64,000 bases of DNA, taken from the NCBI GenBank assembly GCA_023634235.1, contig JAMKCF010000014.1:2741501-2805500 (forward strand). Reading direction: 5' to 3'. Shown here piece by piece: positions 63,047-64,000 of this stretch. Numbering within the stretch: position 1 is the stretch's first letter; each line of letters begins with the position of its first letter. This stretch comes from Pisaster brevispinus. Its lineage: Eukaryota > Echinodermata > Asteroidea > Forcipulatida > Asteriidae. A model generated the notes under the pieces. That model made no database searches and was not told where the DNA came from. It saw only the letters and a program-made list of their open reading frames with translations. The translations under genes and the position numbers were made by a program.

Positions 63047-64000
63047 AACACCACTGTATTACATGCCAACGTCATCGCCAGTGAGAAAATGCCGGCACAG
63101 AAAGGTCCGAAATAAAAACGTGGCTAAGATTGAGAATAACTCCCGATCTAAGCATGCTAGAAAGACAAAATGTGTACCTGACTCTTCCTTAAATATCCCT
63201 GCATTCGAAAATTAAGTTTTTTGGGTCGATGAGGGCAAGCTTCATACCGGCAATGACAAGCAAGTGGGCCTACTCCGAACACTCCTCAAAAGCATCTCCA
63301 ATGTGATTTTTGTACACAGAGCTGTCAAAGAAACAAAGACAAATTAAGGACGGTCAAATCACCCCCAGAATAATACTAGATCTGCACGAGTTCTACACCA
63401 ATAGAAAGCTCGTATCAAGGGCTATCTCTTCCGTAATTTTTGTTTAGCTGAGAATTTTATAGGCGATCTGAGAGGCCTGGAAGTAGGGCTGCCCGAAACA
63501 CCACTGTATTACATGCCTACGTCATCGCCAGTGAGAAAATGCCGTCGCAGAAAGGTCCGAAATAAAATCTTGGCTTAGATTGAGAATAACTCCCAATCTA
63601 AGCATGCTAGAGAAACAAAATTTGTACCTGCCTCTTCCTTGGATATCCCTGCATTCGAAAATTAAGTTTTTTGGGTCGATGCGGGCAAGCTTCATACCGT
63701 AAATGACCAGCAAGTGGGCCTGCTGCGAACGCTCATTAAAAGCATCTTCAATGGGATTTTTGTACACAGAGCTGTCAAAGAAACAAAGACAAAGTAAGGA
63801 CGGTCAAATCACCCCCAGAATAATACTGGATCTGCACGAGTTTTACACCAATAGAAAGCTCGTATTAAAGGCTATCTCTTCCGTAATTTTTGTTTAGCTG
63901 AGGATTTTGTAGGCGAGCTGAGCAGCCTGGAAGTAGGGCTGCCCGAAACACCACTGTATTACATGCCTACGTCATCGCCAGTGAGAAAATGCCGTCGCAG
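63047..64000 (+). repeat. Array continues to the window edge
   Basis: About two units. The unit from 63027 is a chimera: its first half (AAAAACGTGGC, GAAAGACAAAATGTG, CTTAAATATCCC) matches the unit from 60118, and its second half (GATGAGGGCAAGC, GGCAATGACAAGC, GGGCCTACTCC) matches the unit from 61018. The unit from 63477 is ordinary, apart from TGCCGTCGCAG, which destroys the TGCCGGCA palindrome. The window stops at monomer position 74 with no sign of an array edge. Confidence 0.88.

Larger units (their letters stand above)
1..64000 (+). repeat. Satellite array, ~450-bp monomer, head to tail, fills the window
   Basis: Every 449-450 bp the same landmarks return in the same order: CTGGAAGTAG, a TGCCGGCA palindrome, GATCTAAGCATGCTAG, TTGGATATCC, CATTCGAAAAT, a T-run with GGGTCGA, GCAAGCTTCA, TTTTTGTACACAG, AAAGTAAGGACGG, and an AT-rich tail ending TTTAGCTGAGGATTTTGTAG. 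Units start at 1, 451, 901, 1350, 1799, 2249, 2699 and so on; later anchors include 12146, 20244, 28330, 38225, 47670, 55445 and 63477. By eye units differ mostly by scattered substitutions and 1-nt indels. All units point the same way and I saw no inverted unit. No foreign insertion interrupts the array and neither edge shows flanking DNA. Long HORs are known from centromeric and pericentromeric satellites in eukaryotes; that location is inference here. I do not recognise the satellite family. Confidence 0.98.

Noticed and set aside
1..64000. Over two hundred short open frames of 60-120 codons on both strands as genes
   Set aside because: They are the same three or four frames recurring once per monomer, overlapping on both strands, often with GTG or TTG starts, and broken at different places in different units.
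1..64000. A CRISPR array, because of the regular repeats
   Set aside because: The whole 450-bp unit repeats, with no short repeats separated by unique spacers, and no cas genes are present.
1..64000. rDNA or 5S gene cluster
   Set aside because: I saw no rRNA-like conserved segments or 5S internal promoter, and the monomer has no long stable RNA-like fold visible by eye.
1..64000. LTR or other transposon internal repeats
   Set aside because: There are no terminal repeats, target-site duplications, tRNA primer sites or transposase/polymerase frames, and the period is constant.
1..64000. A bacterial or phage repeat-protein gene with 150-residue repeats
   Set aside because: Stops at fixed positions in every unit prevent a continuous reading frame, and no unit-length frame is conserved.

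Overview
The whole window is one tandem satellite array. A monomer of about 450 bp repeats head to tail, always in the same orientation, from base 1 to base 64000. That gives about 141 full-length units plus several truncated ones. I found no unique-sequence DNA, transposon insertion, rRNA, tRNA, CRISPR array or convincing functional gene, and both window edges cut through the array, so it extends beyond both ends. Taking the first base (CTGGAAGTAG) as monomer position 1, unit starts fall at 1, 451, 901, 1350, 1799, 2249 and onward at 449-450 bp steps. Many short open frames recur on both strands. They are the same few frames repeated once per unit, they overlap each other, most minus-strand ones begin with GTG, and they are broken at varying places. 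I therefore list no CDS.

Arrays of this size with multi-monomer higher-order repeats (HORs) are typical of eukaryotic centromeric, pericentromeric or subtelomeric heterochromatin. The sequence does not identify the organism. CpG is not strongly depleted (about 19 CpG per 450-bp unit), which fits an animal or protist with little germline CpG methylation, or a young array, better than a heavily methylated vertebrate array. This is weak inference.

Layout: 1-2476, diverse monomers. 2477-5191, a 3-monomer repeat (period 1349). 5192-12131, mixed monomers with a 0.6-kb stretch repeated at +2700. 12132-20627, a strongly homogenised block dominated by a 6-monomer HOR of 2699 bp in about three copies with no difference noticed. 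20628-24553, mixed units with a relation at period 3139. 24554-26380, a dimer (period 899). 26381-28443, a mosaic of trimer and dimer relations. 28444-36671, a 9-monomer repeat of 4047 bp in two copies. 36672-38235, diverged relatives of that block. 38236-44704, an 8-monomer repeat of 3598 bp with two mismatches noticed. About 43670-47200, a tetramer (about 1800 bp). 47670-51884, units with a 36-bp deletion and one composite unit. 51885-58512, an 8-monomer repeat of 3564 bp. 58170-59983, a dimer (900 bp). 59650-63046, a 2009-bp repeat containing a unit that has lost 240 bp. 63047-64000, a chimeric unit and ordinary units.

The array reads as a record of repeated unequal exchange, with nested duplications of 2, 3, 4, 6, 8 and 9 monomers. 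The monomer may descend from a protein-coding segment: one forward frame is nearly open and the unit is 150 codons long. Any such gene is now dead. All comparisons were made by eye; no alignment or database search was run.
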